DNA of 64,000 bases from Roseovarius sp. (GCA_021775255.1 JAJFIA010000022.1:20007-84006), one strand, 5' to 3'; shown: positions 50,142 to 60,575, numbered from the stretch's first letter. Notes: a model not told the origin generated them from the letters alone. Translations and numbers: made by a program.

Positions 50142-53100
50142 TGCGGGTCCAAAAACTTTCCTTCGACTTTTTCGGGCGATTCACCGACAAATCCTTCGAT
50201 TTTGGAAAAGCAGACGGTCCTTCAGATTTTCACATCATTTACGGGCCCAACGAGGCTGGCAAAACTACAACCATGGAAGGCTATCTGCGCCTGCTTTACG
50301 GCTTTCCGCTGCGAGAGCCGTATGGGTTTCAGCATCAACGGGCCAACCTGCAGATCTCTGGCCTTATCGAAATCGATGGAGACGCCCGCAGCTTCACGCG
50401 CCTTCCATCGCGAAGTGGCAACCTGCGCGGCGACGCCGGGGCGCCGCTACCCGAAACCGCCATGGCATCTCACTTGGGCGGGCTGTCTTTGGAGGATTAT
50501 CGCAGCCTGCTCTGCCTCGACGACGAGACGATCGAAAAAGGCGGCGAGGACATCGCGAGTGCGCGTGGCGATATCGGTCGGTTACTATTTTCTGCAGCGG
50601 CCGGTGTGGCGGACCTCAATGCCGTTCTGGCGCAGGCGCAAGACGAGGCCAACGGCCTTTACAAGAAAGGCGGAAGCAAGAACCGATTTGCTGAGCTCAA
50701 GCGTCAGCTGGCCGATGTAGAGCGCCAGATCAAGGATCTAGACGTGAACGCCAATATGTGGCGGAAGTTGAAAGAGGCCCTACAGACTGCAGGAAATGAA
50801 GAAACCGAAGCCAAGAAGGCCCGCGATGCGCTCCGTCTTGAACTTGCACAAATATCAGCGATGCGCCGCACCCTCCCCAAGCTCGGTGAAATCGACCGAC
50901 TGCTGCCCGAAATCGAAGGGTTTGCCGACTACCCAGATAAATTGGACGTCAACAGCGAGGATCTAGTCGCGCTGAAGACCCAGCAAACAACTGCCCAAGC
51001 GGAACTTCAAAGGCTGACGGACGAGATCGCAAATGCGCAACAGGCGCTCAGCGAAATTGCTCTAAATACAGATCGCCTTTCGCTGGCAGAGCGTTTGGCG
51101 GAGCTGGATGAGCTACGTAGTCGAATGCAAACGGCCACGCTCGACCTTCCACGGCGTCGCGCCACATATGACGAGGCACACGCCGATATGATTAGGGTTG
51201 CCCGCGAACTCGGCACGGCGGACGGCACTAAAGCCCAAAACCTCGTCAAGACTCCCGCCGAGATTGCCAGCCTCGAAATGCTGCGGGACGAGATGAAAAG
51301 TGCCATCATCTCAAAGGAGGCGGAAGAGCGCGAGGTCAAGCGACTTCTGGGGCGGGTCACCGCTGCCCAAGCAGAACACCAGGCTTTGCTGGACGATGCC
51401 CCTACACAAACCGGCTTGATTGAACTGTTCACCAGGTTCGATGTGGACAGCCTCGTCCCAGCGGCGGCTACGGCAAGACAAGCAATCGCCTCTTCCAAGG
51501 AGCGTTTGCAGGATGCGCTAGCCGCGCTCTCGATTGGAGAGCGGGCATTCGACGACCTGCCAGATTGCCCAGTTGACCAAACGGAAGCCGATGATCTCGC
51601 TGAACAGCATGCCGTGCTGGTAGACAAAATTACGCGCGCCGACGAAACCTTTTCTCGCCATGCAGAGGATGTTGCTGTCAAAACCGCGCAAATCGCGAAA
51701 CTCGAAACCAGCATCGGCGTTAAAAATGATGAAGATGCGCACCAGGCGCGCGATCGACGGGACGCATTATGGCGCGAGCACCGTGCGACACTGAACGCAA
51801 TAACCGCCGATGCGTTCGAACCCACGATGAAGCAGGTCGACGACATTGATAGCGCAAGGCTTGCGCACGCCAAAGAGCTTGGCGAGTTGCGACAACTAGA
51901 GCAAGCCTTCGTCGAGGCGGAAACGCGCCTCGAAACCACCCGAAAAAACCTTGAAGTCTTCAGGTCGCAGATGGAAGCGATCGAAAACCGAATGGAAGAA
52001 CTGGCAACGAAAATTAACCTGCCAAGCCTCTCTCCTGCCCGTTTCAAAGATTGGGTTGAGCGCCTAGGTTTGGCCGCAGGTGCCATGCGGAGCCAAGAAA
52101 AGCTTGCGCAGCAACATCGAGATATCCTTCATCAGGCACAGCAACTACACGTGGCTCTTTTGCCTCTGCTGCCGCTGGAATCCCCGGGTTTTGACGCCGC
52201 ACTGGCAGCCGCACGAAGGCTTGCCGAAAAAGAGCGGGACCACAAAGACAAAGCGCATGCAGCGCACGAGAATATGGTGGCGTTGGAAAGAGAGCTCGAA
52301 GGTCGTCGTCAGGATCTTGATGCACTCGTGGCAGCTGCCGATACTGCAACCGAAACTTGGACCACGAAGGTGCAAGAACTTTTTGAGGGTGCCGTCCCGT
52401 CCGACGTGCTGGAAAGCGCCATCGGACAATTGCGCGATATCCGAGAGCATGACGGGAAGCTCCAACAGGCTGCCCGTCAGGTTTCGTCCATGGAAAGCGA
52501 TCAACGCCAGTTCCTGGACGCGATAACAGCCTTGAATACCGAGTTTGACGTCGACGAGAGTGAGCCGCTCAAGGCATTTAGAGTGCTCGAAGACATCGCC
52601 AGCCAAGCGCAAACTGATAAAGCCCAACACGATGATCTCGGCAAGAAGATCGAAGAAAATAGGGAGAAGCGCAAAGAGATCGAGGCGCAACTTAAAGATA
52701 TGGAGTTGCAGGTCGCCGAGCTTGGTGCGCATTTTCCAGCAACCGCAGACACACGCACGCTCGATGCCCTGCGCATCACAGTGGCTAAGGCCGCTGACAT
52801 CATTCAAACGCGGGCGAAGATAGCAAACCTTGAAAAGCAAATCTTCGCGGATTCATCGGCCCTCTCGATAGCTCAGGCCCGCGATATGCTGAGCGACGAA
52901 ACTGCAGCGACCCTGGAAGGAAAAGGTGCGTCCCTAGAAGCAGATCTTGAGCCGGCAGAGACCCGGCTATCAAATACGACGGTTGCGCGCGCTAATGCCG
53001 AGCGTGATCTCGGAGCCGTAAGCGGGAGCGCGGAGATCGCTGAGCTGGTTGAGCAGCGGACGACCCTTCAGATTGAGATGGAAGACGCACTGCTGAATTA

Positions 53101-53569
53101 CGTGGAACGGGACTTCGGCTTGCGCCTCGCGGAGGAGGCGATCCGTCGTTACCGGGACAAGCATCGTAGCGGCATGATGGATGCTACTGAGCGTGCATTT
53201 TCGGAACTGACCAACGGCGCATATGTGAAGCTTCTGACGCAACCGGACGGTTCATCAGAGATCCTGCTGGCTGTCGATGCGAACGGCACGCCCAAGCAAA
53301 TCGGCGATATGTCAAAGGGTACAAGGTTCCAGCTTTATCTGGCCCTGCGCGCCGCCGCCTACGAGCAGATGGTGTCCCAAGGTGTACAACTTCCGTTCTT
53401 CTGCGACGATGTCTTCGAAACCTTCGATGAAGATCGCACGCGCGCAGCGTGCCGTCTGATGGAAAGGATCGGGCGAAGCGGCCAGGCCATTTACCTGACC
53501 CATCACCGCCATGTCGTCGAAATTGCCAAGGAGGTGTGTGATGCACAACCGATCATTCACGAGATTTAA
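50141..53569 (+). CDS. yhaN: Rad50/SbcC-like coiled-coil ATPase, YhaN family
   Basis: A 1142-residue protein. Walker A is GPNEAGKTTT (35-44) and the C-terminus carries the ABC-type signature region (IGDMSKGTRFQLYLALRAAAYE) and Walker B-like LPFFCDDVFETFDEDR. Between them are long coiled coils (about 180-900), with no obvious zinc-hook CxxC in the middle, so hinge dimerisation would be hook-less as in YhaN. It forms with YhaO an ATP-gated nuclease for DNA ends. The gap to the helicase gene downstream is 88 bases. Confidence 0.88.
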   Translation: MRVQKLSFDFFGRFTDKSFDFGKADGPSDFHIIYGPNEAGKTTTMEGYLRLLYGFPLREPYGFQHQRANLQISGLIEIDGDARSFTRLPSRSGNLRGDAGAPLPETAMASHLGGLSLEDYRSLLCLDDETIEKGGEDIASARGDIGRLLFSAAAGVADLNAVLAQAQDEANGLYKKGGSKNRFAELKRQLADVERQIKDLDVNANMWRKLKEALQTAGNEETEAKKARDALRLELAQISAMRRTLPKLGEIDRLLPEIEGFADYPDKLDVNSEDLVALKTQQTTAQAELQRLTDEIANAQQALSEIALNTDRLSLAERLAELDELRSRMQTATLDLPRRRATYDEAHADMIRVARELGTADGTKAQNLVKTPAEIASLEMLRDEMKSAIISKEAEEREVKRLLGRVTAAQAEHQALLDDAPTQTGLIELFTRFDVDSLVPAAATARQAIASSKERLQDALAALSIGERAFDDLPDCPVDQTEADDLAEQHAVLVDKITRADETFSRHAEDVAVKTAQIAKLETSIGVKNDEDAHQARDRRDALWREHRATLNAITADAFEPTMKQVDDIDSARLAHAKELGELRQLEQAFVEAETRLETTRKNLEVFRSQMEAIENRMEELATKINLPSLSPARFKDWVERLGLAAGAMRSQEKLAQQHRDILHQAQQLHVALLPLLPLESPGFDAALAAARRLAEKERDHKDKAHAAHENMVALERELEGRRQDLDALVAAADTATETWTTKVQELFEGAVPSDVLESAIGQLRDIREHDGKLQQAARQVSSMESDQRQFLDAITALNTEFDVDESEPLKAFRVLEDIASQAQTDKAQHDDLGKKIEENREKRKEIEAQLKDMELQVAELGAHFPATADTRTLDALRITVAKAADIIQTRAKIANLEKQIFADSSALSIAQARDMLSDETAATLEGKGASLEADLEPAETRLSNTTVARANAERDLGAVSGSAEIAELVEQRTTLQIEMEDALLNYVERDFGLRLAEEAIRRYRDKHRSGMMDATERAFSELTNGAYVKLLTQPDGSSEILLAVDANGTPKQIGDMSKGTRFQLYLALRAAAYEQMVSQGVQLPFFCDDVFETFDEDRTRAACRLMERIGRSGQAIYLTHHRHVVEIAKEVCDAQPIIHEI

Positions 53570-53657
53570 TTACGAATTTCCCCGATTGATCGGCTCTAGT
53601 TTCAACGCACTAGAATGGATCACCGCTCTGGGCAGAATACGTTTTATAGCGAGATAA

Positions 53658-56387
53658 GTGGGCAGAAATATGAGTATGACAAATAGAGAGGCTGTCCTAG
53701 CCGACATCGCCAAAAATTCTCTGGACTGCATAGAGATGGTTGCAAGCGAAGCGGAAGGTGCTCGCAGCTCCCATCGCAGAAGCAGTGCCAGCGCATTTGC
53801 AAGTATCAATACGCTTAACAGCCCTCAGCAAGTCAACAGCCTTGGAAAGGTTGCAGATACAGAAATGGAGGCGCTTGCTGCCCTGATTGAGCAGCCAGTT
53901 ATCGCCCGCATCCAATTCATCAACGAAAATGATGAAGAAGACACGATCTTCATCACCCGCAGCACTCCTCGTTCAGTACCTGGGTTCAAAATTGCGAGCT
54001 ACAGGGCTCCGCTTGGTCGCATTGCGTCTCTAGCAGCCGGCGATGAGGGCACATTCCGCTTCGGCAGCACAGAGCGCGACCTGCTTGTTGACAGCTCAGC
54101 ACGGCTTAAGCCGCAACGCGAGCATGGACAGTGGGACTCCAGAGACTCTGAGATCGACATCAGGGGCCTCGGAAGGTTCACAGTCGGATCCCTGCGTGAA
54201 CTGCTCGAGCCTCGCGTCCATGTAGAAGAAGGCGAACTCGAATCGCTATGGGACGATGAAACAGACGCCAACGTGTTGGAGGGCGTACGTCGCGCGATCC
54301 TCACGAAAATGGGCTTACGGGATCAGCCAATCCTTGATCGGCATCAAGATGAAATCTTCCGGATGCCGATCAACAGCCGCTGTTTCCTGTCTGGACCTCC
54401 GGGAACAGGCAAGACCACAACCCTCATCCGACGCCTCGGCCAAAAGACTGACCGGCAGGCCCTTGAAGAAACCGAGGAGGAGATCCGGCTAGTCCGACAA
54501 GTGGAAGAGGAAACGGGCAGGCAGCACGAGAGCAGTTGGATCCTCTTCTCTCCGACTGAACTGCTGAGGCAATATGTGAAGGAAGCCTTCAACAAAGAAG
54601 GTTTGGCCGCGAGTGACGGACACATCCGAACGTGGGAGGAATTTCGCCGTGAACTTGCGCGTGAGGAGCTTGGACTTTTGCGCACGAGCGCTGGCACAGG
54701 TCCGTTCGTCGAGCGGCGGGCGCAGGACTACCTCAAGCCAGAGGTCATAGACGAGGCCAAATGGTATGATGATTTTCGTGATTTCTTGGATGAATCAGTC
54801 GCGGAGGAACTACGGTCTGACGCTGAGTTTCTAGCAAAGAGTTCCGCGTCCGATCTTAGCGCAATCGGCGACCTTTTGGGAGACGCCTTCAAGTCGCCCG
54901 GGCGCGACTTCTACGCGCGCACCATGCGTAGCGTAGCTGAACTTGTTCCTGAAATCCGCGAGGCAATTGCATCCCGGAGCGATGCCATCAGCCGAATTCT
55001 CACACGGGCACGCAATGCCCTCACCTATGAAGATCGTAACTTCCCTGACGTACTTCGCGAAGAAATCTCCCGGCAACTTACTGCTGAACCGCAGGACGCG
55101 GACGAAGAAGATGAACTTGAAGCAGTGCTTGACGACGAGGACGAGCAGACAGCCGAACCCCAAGCCGGTCGCCCGGTCAGCCGGCAGCAGGGCCTCATGC
55201 GCTATGAGCGTGCTCTGAAGTCGTTGGCGAAAGCTCGGTGGGCGAGGCGGCGTGTTTCTGAAAAGTCGCAAGATGGCATGCTTCTTGCGTGGCTGAGCCC
55301 AAACCGCACACCAAAGGACGACGAAATTTCTGAACTGGGCAAGTTGCTGGCCGAACAGTCACGACTGCGGAAATTCGAGCGTCTTGAGAGGCTGTTCCTT
55401 CGCGGTATCCCGGCAAAATACAAAAGATTCCGTACCGAAATGGCGAAGACGGAACGATGGTACAAGGCGCCGCCGACCAAGGCGTCGGATATCCATTGGC
55501 AAGAGCTCGACCTAGTCATCCTCGCAACACTCCAAATCGCGAACGAACTCTTGAGCAATTATCGGAGCCGGGCTGGCTTTGAACTTCCAACGGTCAGGCC
55601 CTTGGCCACCTTCCGGTACATGCAACGGGCACAGGTTTTGGTCGATGAGGCGACCGATTTTTCACGGGTTCAGCTCGCCTGCATGCAGGAGCTTGCACAT
55701 CCTGCAGCAGGCTCCTTCTTTCTATGCGGCGACATAAATCAGCGATTAACGTTGTGGGGCCTCAAGTCGAATGATGCGCTCGACTGGATAGGGACTCGGA
55801 TCGAGCGCAAATCTATAACCGTATCGTACCGTCAAAGTCAGCGGCTCGTCGATGTTGCAAAGCAAATTGCGACTATAGGTGGCTCCGATGCCGATGACAT
55901 CATCCTGCCAGACCGTCTTGATGCAGAGGGCTTGCCACCCATCTGGCAAACGCGCCTCAGCGACAACGCTGCTACCGCGGAGTGGTTGACCCAGCGGATT
56001 CATGAGATTGATCGGATGGTTCAGAAGGCCACCACGATCGCAGTTCTCGTCAACGAGGAAGAGCAGGTCGAACCGCTCGCTCTGGAGCTGAACGACCGAC
56101 TGGAGGAAATCAATCTGTCCGCGGTCGCTTGCAAGGATGGCAAGGTCGTCGGCAACGATCGGGATGTACGCGTGTTCAATATTCAGCACATTAAGGGGTT
56201 GGAATTTGAAGCTGTGTTTTTCGTGGATCTTGATAAAACAATCGCCCAACACCCTGATCTATTTTCGAAGTACCTTTATGTGGGGGCGACGCGGGCCGCG
56301 ACTTATCTGGGGGTGACTTTCCATGGCGATATCCCAGAGAAAATAGAACCACTGTCGCATCATTTCGGTCAGGATTGGTCGCTTTGA
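53658..56387 (+). CDS. UvrD-like (SF1) helicase of the DUF262 operon
   Basis: A 909-residue protein (GTG at 53658; ATGs at 53670 and 53676 are alternatives). Walker A is GPPGTGKT (246-253), motif II is LVDEATDFSRVQ, motif III FFLCGDINQRLTLWG, and the C-terminal UvrD_C_2 region has FNIQHIKGLEFEAVFFVDLD and LYVGATRAATYLGV. The first 240 residues are unrelated and include a beta-rich part, and there is an acidic insertion (about 475-495) in the helicase core. It precedes two DUF262 genes by 7 bases. I take it to be the motor of a candidate defence system. Confidence 0.82.
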   Translation: MGRNMSMTNREAVLADIAKNSLDCIEMVASEAEGARSSHRRSSASAFASINTLNSPQQVNSLGKVADTEMEALAALIEQPVIARIQFINENDEEDTIFITRSTPRSVPGFKIASYRAPLGRIASLAAGDEGTFRFGSTERDLLVDSSARLKPQREHGQWDSRDSEIDIRGLGRFTVGSLRELLEPRVHVEEGELESLWDDETDANVLEGVRRAILTKMGLRDQPILDRHQDEIFRMPINSRCFLSGPPGTGKTTTLIRRLGQKTDRQALEETEEEIRLVRQVEEETGRQHESSWILFSPTELLRQYVKEAFNKEGLAASDGHIRTWEEFRRELAREELGLLRTSAGTGPFVERRAQDYLKPEVIDEAKWYDDFRDFLDESVAEELRSDAEFLAKSSASDLSAIGDLLGDAFKSPGRDFYARTMRSVAELVPEIREAIASRSDAISRILTRARNALTYEDRNFPDVLREEISRQLTAEPQDADEEDELEAVLDDEDEQTAEPQAGRPVSRQQGLMRYERALKSLAKARWARRRVSEKSQDGMLLAWLSPNRTPKDDEISELGKLLAEQSRLRKFERLERLFLRGIPAKYKRFRTEMAKTERWYKAPPTKASDIHWQELDLVILATLQIANELLSNYRSRAGFELPTVRPLATFRYMQRAQVLVDEATDFSRVQLACMQELAHPAAGSFFLCGDINQRLTLWGLKSNDALDWIGTRIERKSITVSYRQSQRLVDVAKQIATIGGSDADDIILPDRLDAEGLPPIWQTRLSDNAATAEWLTQRIHEIDRMVQKATTIAVLVNEEEQVEPLALELNDRLEEINLSAVACKDGKVVGNDRDVRVFNIQHIKGLEFEAVFFVDLDKTIAQHPDLFSKYLYVGATRAATYLGVTFHGDIPEKIEPLSHHFGQDWSL

Positions 56388-56394
56388 GCGCCCA

Positions 56395-58221
56395 ATGGAC
56401 AGAGAACTAGGAGCCATGAAGATGCCACCAGAAAGCGCAGCAATTGAGCTGAGATCGATCAACCGGCTGCTCGTTGATGAACACGGCTCCCCTGCGCGAT
56501 ACTGGATCCCAGGCTACCAGCGAGGTTACCGTTGGAACCAGCTGCAGGTTACCCAGCTCTTGGATGACATATGGGACTTTATCCAAGCCAGCGAGGAGAA
56601 ACGCCGAACCTCCTTTTACTGCCTACAGCCGCTAGTCGTTCGGAAGCTGGAGGACGGAAGCTACGAGGTCGTTGATGGACAGCAGCGGTTGACCACCATC
56701 TTCATCCTTCTATCCCATCGCGATGAGATTCTTGGACTACTCGGCAAACAACGCTTCACCATCGATTACGAGACCCGGGACCATACCTTTCTCGACGATA
56801 TCGATCTCGACCGGTCGAATGAGAACGTCGACTTCCATCACATCTGCGAGGCGTGGCAGGCGATTGAGGACTGGCTAGGCGGGCGTGACCGGATGCATGC
56901 GCTGAAGCTGCTCCAGCACCTGCTCAACGACGATGAGGCCGGTCGGAACGTGAAGGTTATTTGGTATGAGCTGGCACCCACGGACGACCCAGTTGCAGCT
57001 TTCACCCGACTGAACGTCGGGAAGATCCCGCTCACTGAGGCCGAGTTGGTCCGTGCACTGTTCCTGCGCCGCGCGACCCAGGATGATGAAACTGGCAATT
57101 TGTCTTTACGAATTGCCTATGAATGGGACCAGATCGAAAAGCGACTGCAAGATAATTCAGTCTGGTACTTCCTGCAGAATGCAGACCTCGACGATGCTAA
57201 CCGCATCGGCCTGGTCTTTCGACTCGCTGCGCAGATGAAAGGTAATGCGGTTGGCGGCGAAGACTATGCGGTGTTTTCGCATTTTTCAGATTTGTTGAGT
57301 TCGGAACTAAGCGCTGAGATTGAATGGCGAAAGGTGAAAGATATTTTTATGGCGTTGGAGGAGTGGTACGAGGATCGATACCTATTCCATGTCCTCGGTT
57401 TTATTCTCAATCAGACGGGCGGAGGGCTGTCCACAATTACGGAACTGCTTGAGGATAGCCAAACATCGAGCAAACACGACTTTTCCAGAAGCCTTCGCAA
57501 TCGCGTCTATCGGATGATGCTTGGCAATGACCTCTGTGCAATTTCCAAGGACGAACTTGGGGAAGAGATTGCCAACCTTTGCCGTACAGTCGACTACGCA
57601 AATGCCCCCAAAGTGCGGAGCCTACTTCTCTTGTTCAATCTGGCAACGCTGCTTGAAGACCCAAGGTCAAATATCCGTTTCCAGTTCGATAGTTTCAAGC
57701 GCGAATCTTGGGATATCGAACACATACGCTCGGTTAGTGACGAACGGCCTTCACGCCCCCAAGCTCAGGAGGAGTGGCTGAACCATTGCTTGACGTTCCT
57801 GCGCTCTGCAGCAGGAGAAGCCGAACAGGCGCTTTCTGAGAGCATCGCAGCCTACCTCGACCCAAACAATGAACCAGGAAACGAAGCCACCTTCGAGGAA
57901 ATCGACGGTGAGATCCTATCTTTCTTCCACGAGGCCGCAGCTGGCCCTGACCATGACCTTGCAAACTTGACCCTGCTCGACTCCCGGACCAACCGTGGCT
58001 ACCGAAATGCGGTCTTTGCGGTGAAGCGCAGCGTTTTGCTGAAAAACGACAGGTCCGGGATATTCGTCCCACTCTGCACTCGCAACGTCTTCTTGAAATG
58101 CTACAGCTGCACCGTCGGCAACGTCATGTTTTGGACGGAGCAGGACGCACAGGACTACCTTGATGCGATCAGTGGGACGCTGACCCGGTTCTTCCTTGGG
58201 CAAGGAGGAGCGAGCCGATGA
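56395..58221 (+). CDS. DUF262-DUF1524 protein (GmrSD-like), with HNH motif
   Basis: A 608-residue protein if read from 56395; AGGAG at 56409-56413 points to the ATG at 56422 instead. The DUF262 core shows IPGYQRGYRW (38-47) and DGQQRLTT (94-101), the nucleotide-binding/ParB-like motifs. The C-terminal DUF1524 part has WDIEHI (His at about 443) and NLTLLDSRTNRGYRNAVFAVKR, the HNH nuclease frame of GmrD. GmrSD-type proteins restrict glucosylated or other modified DNA. It overlaps the next gene by four bases (ATGA). Confidence 0.8.
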   Translation: MDRELGAMKMPPESAAIELRSINRLLVDEHGSPARYWIPGYQRGYRWNQLQVTQLLDDIWDFIQASEEKRRTSFYCLQPLVVRKLEDGSYEVVDGQQRLTTIFILLSHRDEILGLLGKQRFTIDYETRDHTFLDDIDLDRSNENVDFHHICEAWQAIEDWLGGRDRMHALKLLQHLLNDDEAGRNVKVIWYELAPTDDPVAAFTRLNVGKIPLTEAELVRALFLRRATQDDETGNLSLRIAYEWDQIEKRLQDNSVWYFLQNADLDDANRIGLVFRLAAQMKGNAVGGEDYAVFSHFSDLLSSELSAEIEWRKVKDIFMALEEWYEDRYLFHVLGFILNQTGGGLSTITELLEDSQTSSKHDFSRSLRNRVYRMMLGNDLCAISKDELGEEIANLCRTVDYANAPKVRSLLLLFNLATLLEDPRSNIRFQFDSFKRESWDIEHIRSVSDERPSRPQAQEEWLNHCLTFLRSAAGEAEQALSESIAAYLDPNNEPGNEATFEEIDGEILSFFHEAAAGPDHDLANLTLLDSRTNRGYRNAVFAVKRSVLLKNDRSGIFVPLCTRNVFLKCYSCTVGNVMFWTEQDAQDYLDAISGTLTRFFLGQGGASR

Positions 58222-60575
58222 CTGCGAGAACCACTTTTTGCAAGTTGATCGAACGTCACGGTCGGGTACAGATCCCGGTCATTCAGCGCGACTACGCCCA
58301 GGGCCGAGCTGACCAGCACATTGTACGAGACGATTTCCTCAAGTCCCTGCACGACGCCCTGTGCCTACCTCAAGACGATCCGTTGTTACCCCTCGACCTC
58401 GACTTTGTTTACGGCAGCGTTGTTAACGGCTCGTTCCAACCGCTCGACGGCCAGCAACGGCTCACCACGCTGTTCCTACTGCACTGGTACCTCGCATGGG
58501 TTGACGGCTTAAGCGAAGATTTTAGAACTCGAATTGTGACAGCTGGACTGTCCCGCTTCAGCTACGAGGTGCGCCCGAGCAGTCGGGATTTCATCAACGC
58601 TTTCGCAAGCTACGTGCCGGATGTATCTGCTGCGGACTGCCAAAACCTTGTCAGTATGATAACTGATCAGCCGTGGTATTTCCGCAGCTGGCGGTTCGAC
58701 CCAACGATCCGCTCCGTACTGTCAATGTTGGAGCGGATGCACGAGGTATTCCGGAAAACGTCCGGCCTCTATATTCGACTGATCGACGAAGCAACTCCGG
58801 CTATAACGTTCCAACTTCTTGATCTAGAACAGTTTGATCTCTCCGATGACCTCTACATCAAGATGAACGCGCGCGGGAAACCGCTAACTTCATTCGAGAC
58901 TTTTAAGGCACGTTTCGAGCGGCACTTGGAAAGCCAGTTCCAAGGGGTACCGCCGGATGTCTGTAACGGCACTCCACTCGCTGACTTCTTCTCACATCGA
59001 ATCGATACTCGCTGGTCCGATTTCTTCTGGCCGTTCCGTGATAAGAGGACCGCCACGTTCGATGATGCCATAATGAACCTGCTTCGGACAGTGATTATGG
59101 TAACCAGAGGTCCCGAAGCTGCGGCGACTGCGGTGGATCTGGCCGACCTGCGCGCCACAGCGCGAGCTAGCAGCTATACTTGGTTTCAGGATAGGGGTTG
59201 GCTGGATCAGGATATGATCGTGGCACTCATCACCTTACTTGAGCGGTGGAGCGCTAGCCCGGAAACGTTCCGCTGTTATCTTCCCGACACCCGAAACCTC
59301 GACGAACAAGCCCTGTTTAAGGAAATTATCACGCGGCCAACTGGCCTTACTTTCCAACAGTTAGCTCAGCTCGCTGGTTACACACAGTACCTTGTTCACT
59401 CTACCGGAGAGATTGATCCCGCGGCTTTCAATTCATGGATGCGTGTCGTCTCCAACCTCGCTACCAATACCGATTACAACCGGTCCGAAGACCTCCGAAG
59501 AAGCTTTGCGGGACTCCGAGACCTCGTGCCGCAGATGAACGGTATCTTCGATCATCTCGCGGGACCGGACGGCGACGTCAGGGGCTTCTTCCGAGACCAG
59601 GTCGCAGAGGAGCGCATCAAGGCTCACCTAATAGGTTTCGGCGATGGTTGGTCGGAACGGATCGATCGGGCGGAGCGCCACACCTATTTTCGAGGGCAGA
59701 TAGGGTTCCTACTACGTTGCTGCGGCATGGATCTGAGTGAAGTTGACGCTGAACTCGTGCGCCTCGATGCGGCAGCTGCGAATGACATGGCTGGACCGTT
59801 CGATCACTATTTCGCATGCGCTGCAAAGATGTTCGACGACCTCGTGAATGATCCAAACGTTGCTGGCCGTCTCTGGGAGCGCGCACTCTTGGCTGTCGGA
59901 AATTTCCTGCCACTCGTCGGTCGAAACCACTCGCTGCTGACCACCGCACAAGATGAAGCTTGGGGCTGGAAAAGGTTGCTTCGCAATGCTGCTTCGGGTG
60001 GTCGGCCAAGCCAGGTCCTGAAGGAGCTCTGGGACCGTCTTGAGGGACCCGCAACGTTCGCCGACAATCTATCCACAATCATAGAATCGGCGTCGGACAT
60101 TGATCCTTGGCGCAACGCGATCCTCACAACGCCGTCAGTTTATGAATACGGGTTGTACAGAATGCTTCGTTTCGCGGACAACGGCGGTGTCTATATTCTG
60201 AGAAAGTCACAAATGAACGGAAGGCACGCGGAGCTGTTCACCTATTGTCTTCACGAAAATCTAAGGGTTGAGTCAAAACCCCTCGCATTGACGATCAGCT
60301 ATCATGAGACAACCTCCACCGATGAGGAGCCGGGACTGCGCCTCGTGAAACACTTTGGTGGCGAAGAGATCAAATTTAACCTCTCCTTGGCTGAGTCGCG
60401 TGACGGATACGAACTTTACTTAGAAGAGCCCGAGGAACCGAGTGATCAACTGCGCGCGATTCTGGAAGACGAGGGCTTTGAGGACAGGGACGGCTGGTTG
60501 ACAAAAGACGTAGTACTTACGGAAATGAAGCCGCAAGTGTTTTCGCTTGCTGGCGCCTTAGCGCAAGAGGCGTAG
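58218..60575 (+). CDS. Second DUF262 protein, no visible HNH
   Basis: A 785-residue protein. The DUF262 motifs are IPVIQRDYAQGR (19-30), DGQQRLTT (77-84) and LYIKMNARGKPLTSFETFKA (about 214-233), a class often seen without a nuclease. The C-terminal 450 residues are mostly helical and end in a beta-rich part (LRLVKHFGGEEIKFNLSLAESRDGYELYL); no HNH, PLD or PD-(D/E)XK signature is obvious. It is coupled to the first DUF262 gene, so the two may form a heteromeric sensor/effector. Confidence 0.75.
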   Translation: MTARTTFCKLIERHGRVQIPVIQRDYAQGRADQHIVRDDFLKSLHDALCLPQDDPLLPLDLDFVYGSVVNGSFQPLDGQQRLTTLFLLHWYLAWVDGLSEDFRTRIVTAGLSRFSYEVRPSSRDFINAFASYVPDVSAADCQNLVSMITDQPWYFRSWRFDPTIRSVLSMLERMHEVFRKTSGLYIRLIDEATPAITFQLLDLEQFDLSDDLYIKMNARGKPLTSFETFKARFERHLESQFQGVPPDVCNGTPLADFFSHRIDTRWSDFFWPFRDKRTATFDDAIMNLLRTVIMVTRGPEAAATAVDLADLRATARASSYTWFQDRGWLDQDMIVALITLLERWSASPETFRCYLPDTRNLDEQALFKEIITRPTGLTFQQLAQLAGYTQYLVHSTGEIDPAAFNSWMRVVSNLATNTDYNRSEDLRRSFAGLRDLVPQMNGIFDHLAGPDGDVRGFFRDQVAEERIKAHLIGFGDGWSERIDRAERHTYFRGQIGFLLRCCGMDLSEVDAELVRLDAAAANDMAGPFDHYFACAAKMFDDLVNDPNVAGRLWERALLAVGNFLPLVGRNHSLLTTAQDEAWGWKRLLRNAASGGRPSQVLKELWDRLEGPATFADNLSTIIESASDIDPWRNAILTTPSVYEYGLYRMLRFADNGGVYILRKSQMNGRHAELFTYCLHENLRVESKPLALTISYHETTSTDEEPGLRLVKHFGGEEIKFNLSLAESRDGYELYLEEPEEPSDQLRAILEDEGFEDRDGWLTKDVVLTEMKPQVFSLAGALAQEA

